Shown here piece after piece: positions 1 to 6,393 of a stretch of 7,073 nt of DNA. Location of the stretch: NCBI GenBank assembly GCA_017997825.1, contig JAGOEH010000161.1, positions 1 to 7,073 of the forward strand, in the 5' to 3' direction. Numbering within the stretch: position 1 is the first letter of the stretch; each line of letters opens with the position of its first letter. The notes beneath the pieces were generated by a model. That model was not told the DNA's origin, made no database searches, and saw only the letters and a program-made list of their open reading frames with translations. The position numbers were made by a program, and so were the translations under genes. The DNA comes from Candidatus Delongbacteria bacterium. Lineage in GTDB: Bacteria > JAGOEH01.

Positions 1-1
1 C

Positions 2-445
2 AATTATGCCCAGCTCAAACGGCACCGCATGTCGACCCTGCTGAAAAGCAATTATCACCCCTGGCTGGGAATCACCATCCCCTCTTCCATTCAAGAGGTA
101 GGACTGGGCCGGGAATTCAAACAACTCATCGCACAAACCAACCGAGTCTATCGGGAACTGAAAAAAAACCACGGAGCGGGAGCGGATTACCTGCTAACCA
201 ACGCCCATCGGCGGATGGTTACGCTCAAGATGAACCTACGGGAATTTTACCACTTCGTCAGGCTCCGGGAGGACGACCATGCCCAATGGGATATCCGGCA
301 CCTGGCGGAAAAACTGGACATCAAGGTCCGCAAACTGATGCCCTTATCCGGAATGATGCTGTGCGGCAAAAGCAACTATACACGCCGATACAGTTCAATT
401 TTCGAATCCCGTTTGTCACATTCTAAACCGATCCGCCGCAAATAA
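2..445 (+). CDS. ThyX-like protein (flavin-dependent thymidylate synthase family), C-terminal part, 5' end outside window
   Basis: The frame is open to the left edge, so the gene starts before the window; the ATG at 29 is internal. Classical ThyX makes dTMP from dUMP with FAD and methylene-tetrahydrofolate. Seen here: an RHR triplet at 20-28, corresponding to the ThyX RHRxxS signature, and LREDDHAQWDIR at 263-298 preceded by an N-x-R helix, which closely matches the ThyX segment LRADSHAQWEI with its activating arginine. However, the usual A-R-x-V-L-P segment reads A-D-Y-L-L-T (182-199), so the family's dUMP-contacting arginine is replaced by aspartate, and the region after RHR lacks the usual serine/arginine pattern. 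The tail after the fold includes L-C-G-K, as in the long two-domain ThyX-like proteins I recall, so this may be the second, degenerate domain of such a protein. Family membership is fairly sure; catalytic activity is not. cobO follows after 12 bases, probably co-transcribed. Confidence 0.8.
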   Translation, partial: NYAQLKRHRMSTLLKSNYHPWLGITIPSSIQEVGLGREFKQLIAQTNRVYRELKKNHGAGADYLLTNAHRRMVTLKMNLREFYHFVRLREDDHAQWDIRHLAEKLDIKVRKLMPLSGMMLCGKSNYTRRYSSIFESRLSHSKPIRRK

Positions 446-446
446 T

Positions 447-451
447 GGGAG
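447..451 (+). promoter_or_regulatory. Shine-Dalgarno site of cobO
   Basis: GGGAG lies six bases before the ATG at 458, just after the TAA stop of the ThyX-like gene (443-445). It supports the 458 start and independent initiation inside a shared transcript. Confidence 0.7.
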
Positions 452-457
452 TATAAA

Positions 458-976
458 ATGGAACCAGGTAGACTACAAATTTACACCGGGGACGGGAAAG
501 GAAAAACCACAGCGGCTTTTGGGCTGGCCCTTCGGGCTTGTGGAGCCGGATGGCGGGTTTTCATCGCCCAGTTTGTCAAAGGGCAGCACTACAGTGAACT
601 GGACGCCCTTCAACGCCTCCAGGATTGCATCACCATCCGCCAATACGGCCGGGAATGCTTCATCCACCATCAGCCCGAGGCCGAGGATATCCGGGTCGCG
701 CAGGAAGGCTGGCATGAGGTCAAATCGGTAATTGCCGCCAACACCTATCGGCTGGTCATTCTGGATGAATTGGCGATTGCTCTCTACTATAAGCTGATTT
801 CATTGGACGAGGTGATGGAGATGATCCGGCACAAGCCCGAAGCGATGGAACTGGTCATTACCGGGCGCAAGATGCCGGCAGAGCTGATGGAACAGGCCGA
901 TCTGATCACCGAGATGAAAGAAATCCGGCATTATTATCAACAGGGAATCCAGGCCCGAAAAGGAATTGAATTTTAG
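458..976 (+). CDS. cobO: Corrinoid (cob(I)yrinic acid a,c-diamide) adenosyltransferase, CobO/BtuR type
   Basis: Transfers the 5'-deoxyadenosyl group from ATP to the reduced cobalt of corrinoids, giving adenosylcobamides; cytoplasmic, in cobalamin synthesis or salvage. The 172-residue length is usual for the family. Residues 11-18, GDGKGKTT, are the P-loop, here binding ATP in the reversed manner known for CobA. Residues 99-106 (LVILDELA) form the beta strand ending in the conserved D-E. The C-terminal part (VITGR at 133-137, ADLITEM at 147-153, then H158 and A-x-K-G-I-E-F at the end) is the standard family signature. Start chosen for the GGGAG site and the position of the P-loop. The stop (974-976) is one base before the next start, so translation is probably coupled. 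Odd point: no other cobalamin gene is visible, and the neighbours are DNA or thymidylate proteins, which fits salvage for a B12-dependent enzyme such as class II ribonucleotide reductase (inference). Confidence 0.93.
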   Translation: MEPGRLQIYTGDGKGKTTAAFGLALRACGAGWRVFIAQFVKGQHYSELDALQRLQDCITIRQYGRECFIHHQPEAEDIRVAQEGWHEVKSVIAANTYRLVILDELAIALYYKLISLDEVMEMIRHKPEAMELVITGRKMPAELMEQADLITEMKEIRHYYQQGIQARKGIEF

Positions 977-977
977 G

Positions 978-3900
978 ATGCGATATTTAGCCGATCTGCA
1001 TGTGCATTCCCATTATTCAATGGCTACCAGCAAACGGAGCCTGATCCCGGAATACGCCCAGTCAGCCGCCCGCAAAGGAATTCAGCTGGTCGGCACCTCA
1101 GATTGTCTGCATCCCGGGCATTTCGGCGAGATCGAGACCTATCTGGAAGCCGCTCCGGAAGAGGGCTTTTATCAATTAAAACATGAATACCGATCAAATT
1201 CGGCCATCGCACCTCTTCCTACAGGATCCCCTCTTGACGCCATCCGATTTGTGCTGTCGGTCGAGGTATCCACCATTTATAAAAAAAACGGCCGGGTACG
1301 CAAACTCCACCATTTGCTCCTATTCCCCGGATTGGAATCTGCCCGGCGTTATGCCCGCTATTTAGATCAGCGCTGCAATATCCGCAGCGACGGCCGCCCG
1401 ATCCTTGGCCTGGACAGCTATCAACTATTTGAAGCCGCCTTGAACACCGATCCGGATATCATCCTGATCCCGGCCCATATCTGGACTCCCCATTTCTCAC
1501 TCTTCGGGGCTTATTCCGGCTTCAACACCATTGAAGAATGCTTTGAAGATCTGACTCCCCATATCATGGCGGTCGAAACCGGTCTGAGTTCCGATCCGTC
1601 GATGAATTGGCGGATTAAAAACCTGGATCGTTTTTTCCTGCTCTCCAATTCCGACGCCCATAACCCGGACAATCTCGGGCGGGAAGCCAATCTGCTGGAG
1701 GGCGAATTCTCTTATCCGGGATTGTTTTCCGCTCTGCGGGGCGACAACCCGGACAATCAGATCAAAGCGACCATCGAATTTTTTCCGGAAGAGGGCAAGT
1801 ACCACTATGATGGTCATCGCAAATGCGGGATCAGACTGGACCCGGTGGAATCGATGCAGCTCGGTAATCAGTGTCCGGTATGTCACAAACCCCTGACCTG
1901 CGGAGTCCTGCACCGCGTCATGGAACTGGCGGATCAGCCCCCTGACCGCCGGGGCCCCAAAAGCCGACCCTATTCCAAACTGGTCGGCCTCCTCAATCTG
2001 CTTTCGGAATGCTGGAATAAAAGTGTAACCAATCGGCAGGTTCAGGAATCCTACCATCACCTGTTGAGACACAACGGACCCGAATTGCCGTTACTGATGG
2101 AGACCGATCCGGATCTGCTGATTACCGATAATCCGCTGATCAAGGAAGCCATCCGGCGGATGCGGCGCGGAGCGATCCATATCGAACCGGGTTACGATGG
2201 TGAATACGGTGTCATCAAGGTGTTCGACCCGGCCGAACGCAACGGACTCTTCAAAACCTCCTTCACCACCCTGGGAAAAGAATACGGGATCGTAAGCCGG
2301 AACAATGGGAAAACCGGCCGAAACAAGAATTTCCTTATCTCCGAGCAACTGGCCATGGGATTTGCCCATGTTTCCGCTGAATCCCGGCCCACGGCCGCCG
2401 CCTCCAATCCCGATCAGCAGGCCATTATCCAATCCCAGACTCCCCATATCCTGGTCCAGGCCGGGCCCGGAACCGGAAAAACCTTTACCCTGATTGAACG
2501 AATCAAACACCTGATCCGGGAAACCGAATGGAAACAAATGATGGTGGTAACCTTTACCGACAAGGCGGCCCACGAAATTCTTTCCCGGCTTCACCTAATC
2601 AGCCGCCCACCTTATGTCGGAACCTTTCATGCCATAAGTCTCCAGATACTCAAACAATACCGGCAATCTCCGCCTTATATCCTCAATCAAGCCGACCAAC
2701 TCTATATCATCAGCCTGCTTCTTGACTCCCTGTCAATCCGGTGGAAAGCCCAGACCGCGTTGGAGAAGATTTCAGCCATGAAATCGGATCCGGAGCGGGA
2801 ACCCGAAATCGATCAATCCAATCAGGATGATATCCGGATAACCCAAACGCTTTACCAGGCCTACCAGGCCTATCTGGAGGAACACCATCTGATGGATTTT
2901 GATGATTTGCTCATCAAGAGTTTGCAGATCATGGAACAACATACCGATTTTACAATCGAGCACATTCTGGTTGATGAGGTCCAGGATTGCAATCCATTAC
3001 AGTATCGCTGGATCGAATGTCCGGCGCGGAGAGCTCGGAGTCTTTTCATGATCGGTGATTATTACCAATCAATTTATCAGTTCCGCGGAGCCCGACCCGA
3101 TTTGATCCTGCATTTGCGTAACCTATACCCGGATTTGCAGATCCATCATCTGAAGACCAGTTACCGGCTGCCGGCTCCCATTATCCGGTGCAGTCAGGAC
3201 TTATTGACCTATAAACCGCTGCCGATCATCATGAACAGCGCCGATCCTCAATCCCCCGCCTGGATCAGCATTGTGGAACACCCCAATGCCGTCATTGAAA
3301 AATCGTATTGGGCCATGAAAATAAAACAGATGCTGGGGGGATTGGATATGGTGACCTCGGAATCAACGGGCGAAGGGGCCCTGCAGGCGCCCGAGGATAT
3401 TGCCGTGCTATTCCGCAGCAACCGAATGTTGCGTGAGTATGCCGATTATTTCAGAGAAAAAGGGCTGCCGGTATGTCCCACTCCGGATTTTCCTCTGGAG
3501 GATTATCCCGTCCTTCGCCGGATAATCTATTCGCTTTACCGGCTGGCGTTTCCCGGGAATCCGCTGATCGACCGGATCCTGGAATCGGACGGGGTGTCAG
3601 CCGATCCGTTCGAGCATCTGATCGATGCCGATTCCATCAGTGTAATTCTCCATCAATTGTGCCGCCATTTTCAGATTGATCCGTCGCCTGAACTGGATTG
3701 GCTGGAATCAATTCTGACAGTAACCCCGGACTGGAAATCCAATCTGGTCCATCTGATCAATCATCAGCCGCTGGTTCAATCCGGAGCCGGATTGCGTTTG
3801 TTAACCATGCATGGGGCCAAAGGGTTGGAATTTCAGACTGTGATTCTACCGGCCCTGGAAGAGGATTCCCAGGCATCCCCATTCACCCGCCGCCATAGTA

Positions 3901-4103
3901 TTCAGGAGGAAGAACATCTGATCTATGTCGCTGTGACCCGGTGCAAGCTCAACCTTTATTTGTCATACAGCCGGCTTCGGGAAATCCATCATCAGTCGGA
4001 AGAACGCCGGCCGGCCCGCTGCATTTCTATTTTTAAACCATTGGCTCACTATATGTTGAACGCCATCGACGAACATAAACCTCACCAGATGTCACTCTTT
4101 TGA
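978..4103 (+). CDS. Endonuclease Q - UvrD/Rep-type helicase fusion protein
   Basis: 1041 residues, apparently cytoplasmic. Residues 1-416 are a full endonuclease Q (EndoQ, TIGR00375/PHP family), which in studied relatives nicks 5' of uracil, hypoxanthine, xanthine and abasic sites. Likely PHP metal ligands are all visible: H8, H10, D42, E96, H111/H112, H167, E200, D226, H228. C283, C299, C302 and C308 form the zinc site, and PGYDGEYG (404-411) is typical of the EndoQ end. After a linker (about 417-476) comes a superfamily 1A helicase: Q motif at 477, Walker A GPGTGKT 496-502, GTFHAI, DEVQD 666-670, GDYYQSIYQFRGA 693-705, LTMHGAKGLEF 942-952, YVAVTR 983-988. The helicase part is about 565 residues, compact for UvrD. 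The last five residues, QMSLF, resemble a clamp-binding motif. ATG 978 was preferred to TTG 966 because MRYLADLHVHS matches EndoQ N-termini; AAGGA is 13 bases away, so coupling to cobO is likely. Domain calls are firm; repair function is inferred. Confidence 0.93.
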   Translation: MRYLADLHVHSHYSMATSKRSLIPEYAQSAARKGIQLVGTSDCLHPGHFGEIETYLEAAPEEGFYQLKHEYRSNSAIAPLPTGSPLDAIRFVLSVEVSTIYKKNGRVRKLHHLLLFPGLESARRYARYLDQRCNIRSDGRPILGLDSYQLFEAALNTDPDIILIPAHIWTPHFSLFGAYSGFNTIEECFEDLTPHIMAVETGLSSDPSMNWRIKNLDRFFLLSNSDAHNPDNLGREANLLEGEFSYPGLFSALRGDNPDNQIKATIEFFPEEGKYHYDGHRKCGIRLDPVESMQLGNQCPVCHKPLTCGVLHRVMELADQPPDRRGPKSRPYSKLVGLLNLLSECWNKSVTNRQVQESYHHLLRHNGPELPLLMETDPDLLITDNPLIKEAIRRMRRGAIHIEPGYDGEYGVIKVFDPAERNGLFKTSFTTLGKEYGIVSRNNGKTGRNKNFLISEQLAMGFAHVSAESRPTAAASNPDQQAIIQSQTPHILVQAGPGTGKTFTLIERIKHLIRETEWKQMMVVTFTDKAAHEILSRLHLISRPPYVGTFHAISLQILKQYRQSPPYILNQADQLYIISLLLDSLSIRWKAQTALEKISAMKSDPEREPEIDQSNQDDIRITQTLYQAYQAYLEEHHLMDFDDLLIKSLQIMEQHTDFTIEHILVDEVQDCNPLQYRWIECPARRARSLFMIGDYYQSIYQFRGARPDLILHLRNLYPDLQIHHLKTSYRLPAPIIRCSQDLLTYKPLPIIMNSADPQSPAWISIVEHPNAVIEKSYWAMKIKQMLGGLDMVTSESTGEGALQAPEDIAVLFRSNRMLREYADYFREKGLPVCPTPDFPLEDYPVLRRIIYSLYRLAFPGNPLIDRILESDGVSADPFEHLIDADSISVILHQLCRHFQIDPSPELDWLESILTVTPDWKSNLVHLINHQPLVQSGAGLRLLTMHGAKGLEFQTVILPALEEDSQASPFTRRHSIQEEEHLIYVAVTRCKLNLYLSYSRLREIHHQSEERRPARCISIFKPLAHYMLNAIDEHKPHQMSLF
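4086..4100 (+). other. Putative beta-sliding-clamp-binding motif (QMSLF) at the fusion protein C-terminus
   Basis: These 15 bases encode residues 1037-1041, Q-M-S-L-F, directly before the TGA stop. The bacterial clamp-binding consensus is Q-L-S/D-L-F and tolerates variation at the second position. The location at the extreme C-terminus, after a hydrophilic stretch (DEHKPH), is a common presentation of such motifs. Binding is inferred from the sequence only. Confidence 0.6.
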
Positions 4104-4907
4104 TTTATCGATCGGAACGACCGCCAGTTCCTGTCCATCTATGCTTTCGATCCCCACCAGCGACGCGGCGCTCCCGTTTCGAACCGCCAGTTCCAACCAT
4201 TGATCGCTGTTGAAAAGGGCCATCAACTCCCCCTCCTCCCCGATTCCGGAGGCGTAACAATCCGCCGGTTCCCCAATCCGCCTACCTCTATACCGAATCT
4301 CTACCCGCTTTCCTCCCATCTGTTCCATCCATTCCGACCGGTTCAGGGCAAAAATCAGATTCCCAAAATGATCGATCATCAACAACGGAACCCGAAGCCG
4401 GCCCGAATCATCATACCGGGCTGCGGGAAAATCCAAGCGTATCAAATCAGTGTGGGGTGATCCCAATTGATGGAATTTCGTGCCTTTATCCAACCAAGCC
4501 GCCGCCGGAGCGAAGATATCACGTCCATGAAAAGTAGAATCCGGATACCGGGTCCGATACCAATCCGGATCATCCAGTTCCACCATCCGATACCCGGGAA
4601 AACGCTGCTCATCCACAAATGAAAATAGCCCATTATCCGGTCCAATCAGGTAATAGGGGCCGCACTGAATAGCTATTCCTTTCCGGTCGGTCCCGACTCC
4701 GGGATCAACGACAGCCAGAAAAATAGTCCCATCAGGGAAATAATCCATAGAGCGACTGAGCACCAGACAGCCTATCCTGATCTGCTGTGGCGGAATTCCA
4801 TGACACAGGTCGATAATCTCGGTTGCGGGAGAAATCCGCCGGATTACGCCTTTCATAATTCCCACATAAGGATCATCCAATCCAAAATCAGTCATCATAA
4901 CGATCAT
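4092..4907 (-). CDS. S-adenosylmethionine hydrolase (adenosine-forming), DUF62 / SAM hydroxide adenosyltransferase family
   Basis: Predicted to hydrolyse S-adenosylmethionine to adenosine and methionine; related to the fluorinase and chlorinase but of the common hydrolase type. With the start at 4907 the protein has 271 residues, a normal family length, and the water-activating triad falls at D68, R75 and H127, the numbers I recall for the characterised archaeal enzyme PH0463. Other signatures: TDFGLDDPYVG (6-16), VDPGVGTDR (67-75), GPDNGLF (89-95), FHGRDIFAP (126-134), and DHFGN in the C-terminal domain. The frame is open further upstream to about 5060, but that part only overlaps comEC. ATG 4907 forms an ATGA overlap with the comEC stop and has AAGGA six bases upstream. 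No halogenase-specific feature is evident, so a hydrolase is the best reading. Its 3' end overlaps the convergent helicase fusion gene by 12 bp. Confidence 0.93.
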   Translation of the reverse strand: MIVMMTDFGLDDPYVGIMKGVIRRISPATEIIDLCHGIPPQQIRIGCLVLSRSMDYFPDGTIFLAVVDPGVGTDRKGIAIQCGPYYLIGPDNGLFSFVDEQRFPGYRMVELDDPDWYRTRYPDSTFHGRDIFAPAAAWLDKGTKFHQLGSPHTDLIRLDFPAARYDDSGRLRVPLLMIDHFGNLIFALNRSEWMEQMGGKRVEIRYRGRRIGEPADCYASGIGEEGELMALFNSDQWLELAVRNGSAASLVGIESIDGQELAVVPIDKSKE

Positions 4908-6328
4908 ACCGGTTCCTTTTCCCATTGTATCGGTTGATTTGACCAACGCCACGATAAGATCATCATTCCAACACCTAATCCGCCATAGTAAATTCCCAGG
5001 CTGGTGCCCCCGGCAAACAAATGATAGCGATAATAGGCCCAGGGATGGGCGGCCAGCCATTCGGTCAAATTCAGTACCATACTCCCGCTAAGGTTCATCA
5101 ATCCCCAGACGGCAGTGTTCAGTCCCGGGATAAAGGCCAGGATCAAACTGGAGAATCCGGTCAGGATGAAGATGGTTAAGGGAATGGTCATTAGCAGGTT
5201 GGCAATGAAGGTATAGGGATTGAACACCTCGAAATAGTGGTTGATAATTGGTGCGGAAAACAGCATAGCTCCGAAGGTCAGGCTGACCGGGAAAACCAGC
5301 AGCCGATGGAGCCGTTCCAGCCACCGATTCTCCCAGGAACCGAACAGATGATCATTGCAATCGATCATGATCATAATACCCAGGGTAGCCAGATAGGTTA
5401 ACTGGAATCCCAGCCGTCCGATTTCCAATGGGTCGATCATTCCGATCAACCAGGCGGAAAAGAAGAGCGCCTGGTATTTATCAATTCGGCGGCCGACCAG
5501 GGGGGCTGTCTGATAAAGAAGAATCATCAAATAAGCCCGGCCCAGTGAGGATTTCCAGCCGATCAGTCCCAAATAGAGGCTTAGAACCACGATAATCACG
5601 ATACGTTTCCACCGGAATCCGGGGCAGAAATAGAGCATCCATCGGATCACCATAAAAATCATGGCAAAATGGAGGCCGGAAATAACTAAAATCGGGTAAA
5701 GGCCGGAATAGCGGAATACATCCTTGATGGTATGATCCAGATACTGAGTCTGGTTCAGAATCACAGCCTGAGCGATCCGGTCGACCGGATCGATCAACTG
5801 CTGTCGGAATTGGCGGCGGTAGAACTCCAGGACGGTTTGCCTCCAGTTTTCTATCTCGGAGGAGGGCTCGAAAATGGGCTGAACCATCAGATTGGAGCTT
5901 AACGGGAGAGGACCTGAAGACCGGGATAAATTTCGTATCAAGGTTTGGGCGGAGGTTCTAAATTCGAGACGACGGATTCGGTAAAGAGAATCCGATTCAA
6001 TCCTGTAATCCCGCACCCAAAGGGATTGGAGTGAGGGAAACTCCGCCAATTGGAAGTCCTCATCATACACCCTCAGATGATCCAGCCGGATGGTCAACGC
6101 ATAGTCTCTGATACTGACAATATGATAATCGGCCCTTACATAGACCGAATCGGGCCATTCGATCTGAGTGGAATAGTCGATCCGGGGAATCCTCAACCCA
6201 ACAGTCAGAGCAATCAGTCCGATCCATAAAGCGAGCTGTAAATTTCGGCTATGCATCAGGCTGATCAGTATCAGCCCCCCGGCGGCCAATCCTCCGATCC
6301 ATAAACTAAGCTGGAAGGTAAGGGTCAA
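4904..6328 (-). CDS. comEC: ComEC/Rec2 family competence membrane protein, without metallo-beta-lactamase domain
   Basis: ComEC forms the inner-membrane channel for single-stranded DNA import during transformation. From the TTG at 6328 the protein has 474 residues: N-terminal hydrophobic segments (about 1-48), a soluble region (about 50-185) like the ComEC N-terminal extracytoplasmic domain, then the multi-helix Competence domain (about 185-460) with ISGLH (216-220), RAYLMILLY (264-272), DPLEIGRLGFQL (299-310) and SAPIINHYFEVFNPYTFIANLL (358-379). Full-length ComEC proteins of 700-800 residues carry a C-terminal metallo-beta-lactamase domain; this one stops after the last membrane helix. The start is uncertain: the frame is open back to 6424 with no ATG or GTG, and the upstream codons encode a further ComEC-like first helix (NYAAISFIILSG), so initiation at a rare codon such as ATT 6370 is possible. 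It lies between DUF4159 and the SAM hydrolase, overlapping the latter by ATGA. Family sure, DNA uptake role inferred. Confidence 0.9.
   Translation of the reverse strand: MTLTFQLSLWIGGLAAGGLILISLMHSRNLQLALWIGLIALTVGLRIPRIDYSTQIEWPDSVYVRADYHIVSIRDYALTIRLDHLRVYDEDFQLAEFPSLQSLWVRDYRIESDSLYRIRRLEFRTSAQTLIRNLSRSSGPLPLSSNLMVQPIFEPSSEIENWRQTVLEFYRRQFRQQLIDPVDRIAQAVILNQTQYLDHTIKDVFRYSGLYPILVISGLHFAMIFMVIRWMLYFCPGFRWKRIVIIVVLSLYLGLIGWKSSLGRAYLMILLYQTAPLVGRRIDKYQALFFSAWLIGMIDPLEIGRLGFQLTYLATLGIMIMIDCNDHLFGSWENRWLERLHRLLVFPVSLTFGAMLFSAPIINHYFEVFNPYTFIANLLMTIPLTIFILTGFSSLILAFIPGLNTAVWGLMNLSGSMVLNLTEWLAAHPWAYYRYHLFAGGTSLGIYYGGLGVGMMILSWRWSNQPIQWEKEPV
4914..4918 (-). promoter_or_regulatory. Shine-Dalgarno site deciding the SAM hydrolase start
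   Basis: On the minus strand, AAGGA (within GGGAAAAGGAA) lies six bases before ATG 4907-4905, inside the end of comEC. It decides between ATG 4907 and the ATGs at 4925 and farther upstream, which would place this site inside the coding region. Confidence 0.75.
5773..5792. repeat. 20-bp perfect palindrome inside comEC
   Basis: The half site CGATCCGGTC is followed directly by its reverse complement GACCGGATCG with no loop. It lies in the comEC codons for I-D-P-V-D-R-I (about residues 179-185). It contains two inverted copies of the hexamer ATCCGG that recurs across the window. No function is assigned. Confidence 0.6.
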
Positions 6329-6355
6329 TCCGGACAGGATAATAAAGGATATGGC

Positions 6356-6393
6356 GGCGTAGTTTAAAATGTTAAGGCGTAGTATAAAATATT
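6356..6393. repeat. 18-bp imperfect direct repeat at the DUF4159/comEC junction
   Basis: Copies at 6356-6373 and 6376-6393 are 20 bp apart and match at 16 of 18 positions (core GGCGTAGT-T/A-TAAAAT). Read on the minus strand, the right copy encodes N-I-L-Y-Y-A near the C-terminus of the DUF4159 protein, and the left copy read in the comEC frame gives N-I-L-N-Y-A. The repeat spans the DUF4159 stop (6366-6364), suggesting a small local duplication around the gene boundary. Confidence 0.7.

Noticed and set aside
966-977. TTG at 966 as the start of the EndoQ-helicase gene
   Set aside because: It would add only N-F-R from the cobO overlap and leaves one base between AAGGA-like sequence and start. 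ATG 978 gives the family-typical N-terminus MRYLADLHVHS.
1497-2594. Long open frames on the minus strand opposite the EndoQ part (1497-2072 and 2091-2594)
   Set aside because: They are antisense to strongly conserved EndoQ and helicase motifs, have low-complexity Gly/Phe/Pro-rich translations and resemble no family.
2853-2870. Tandem 9-bp repeat (TACCAGGCC twice)
   Set aside because: It encodes Y-Q-A-Y-Q-A, a usual UvrD-family helix pattern before the D-F-D-D-L-L segment, so it is ordinary coding sequence.
4092-4907. Fluorinase or chlorinase assignment for the DUF62-family gene
   Set aside because: The Asp-Arg-His triad (D68, R75, H127) and protein length fit the common adenosine-forming hydrolase; no halogenase-specific insertion is evident.
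4908-5060. Upstream extension of the SAM hydrolase frame to an ATG at 5060
   Set aside because: The extra 51 residues do not resemble the family, lie inside comEC coding sequence, and would bury the good Shine-Dalgarno site and the ATGA overlap.
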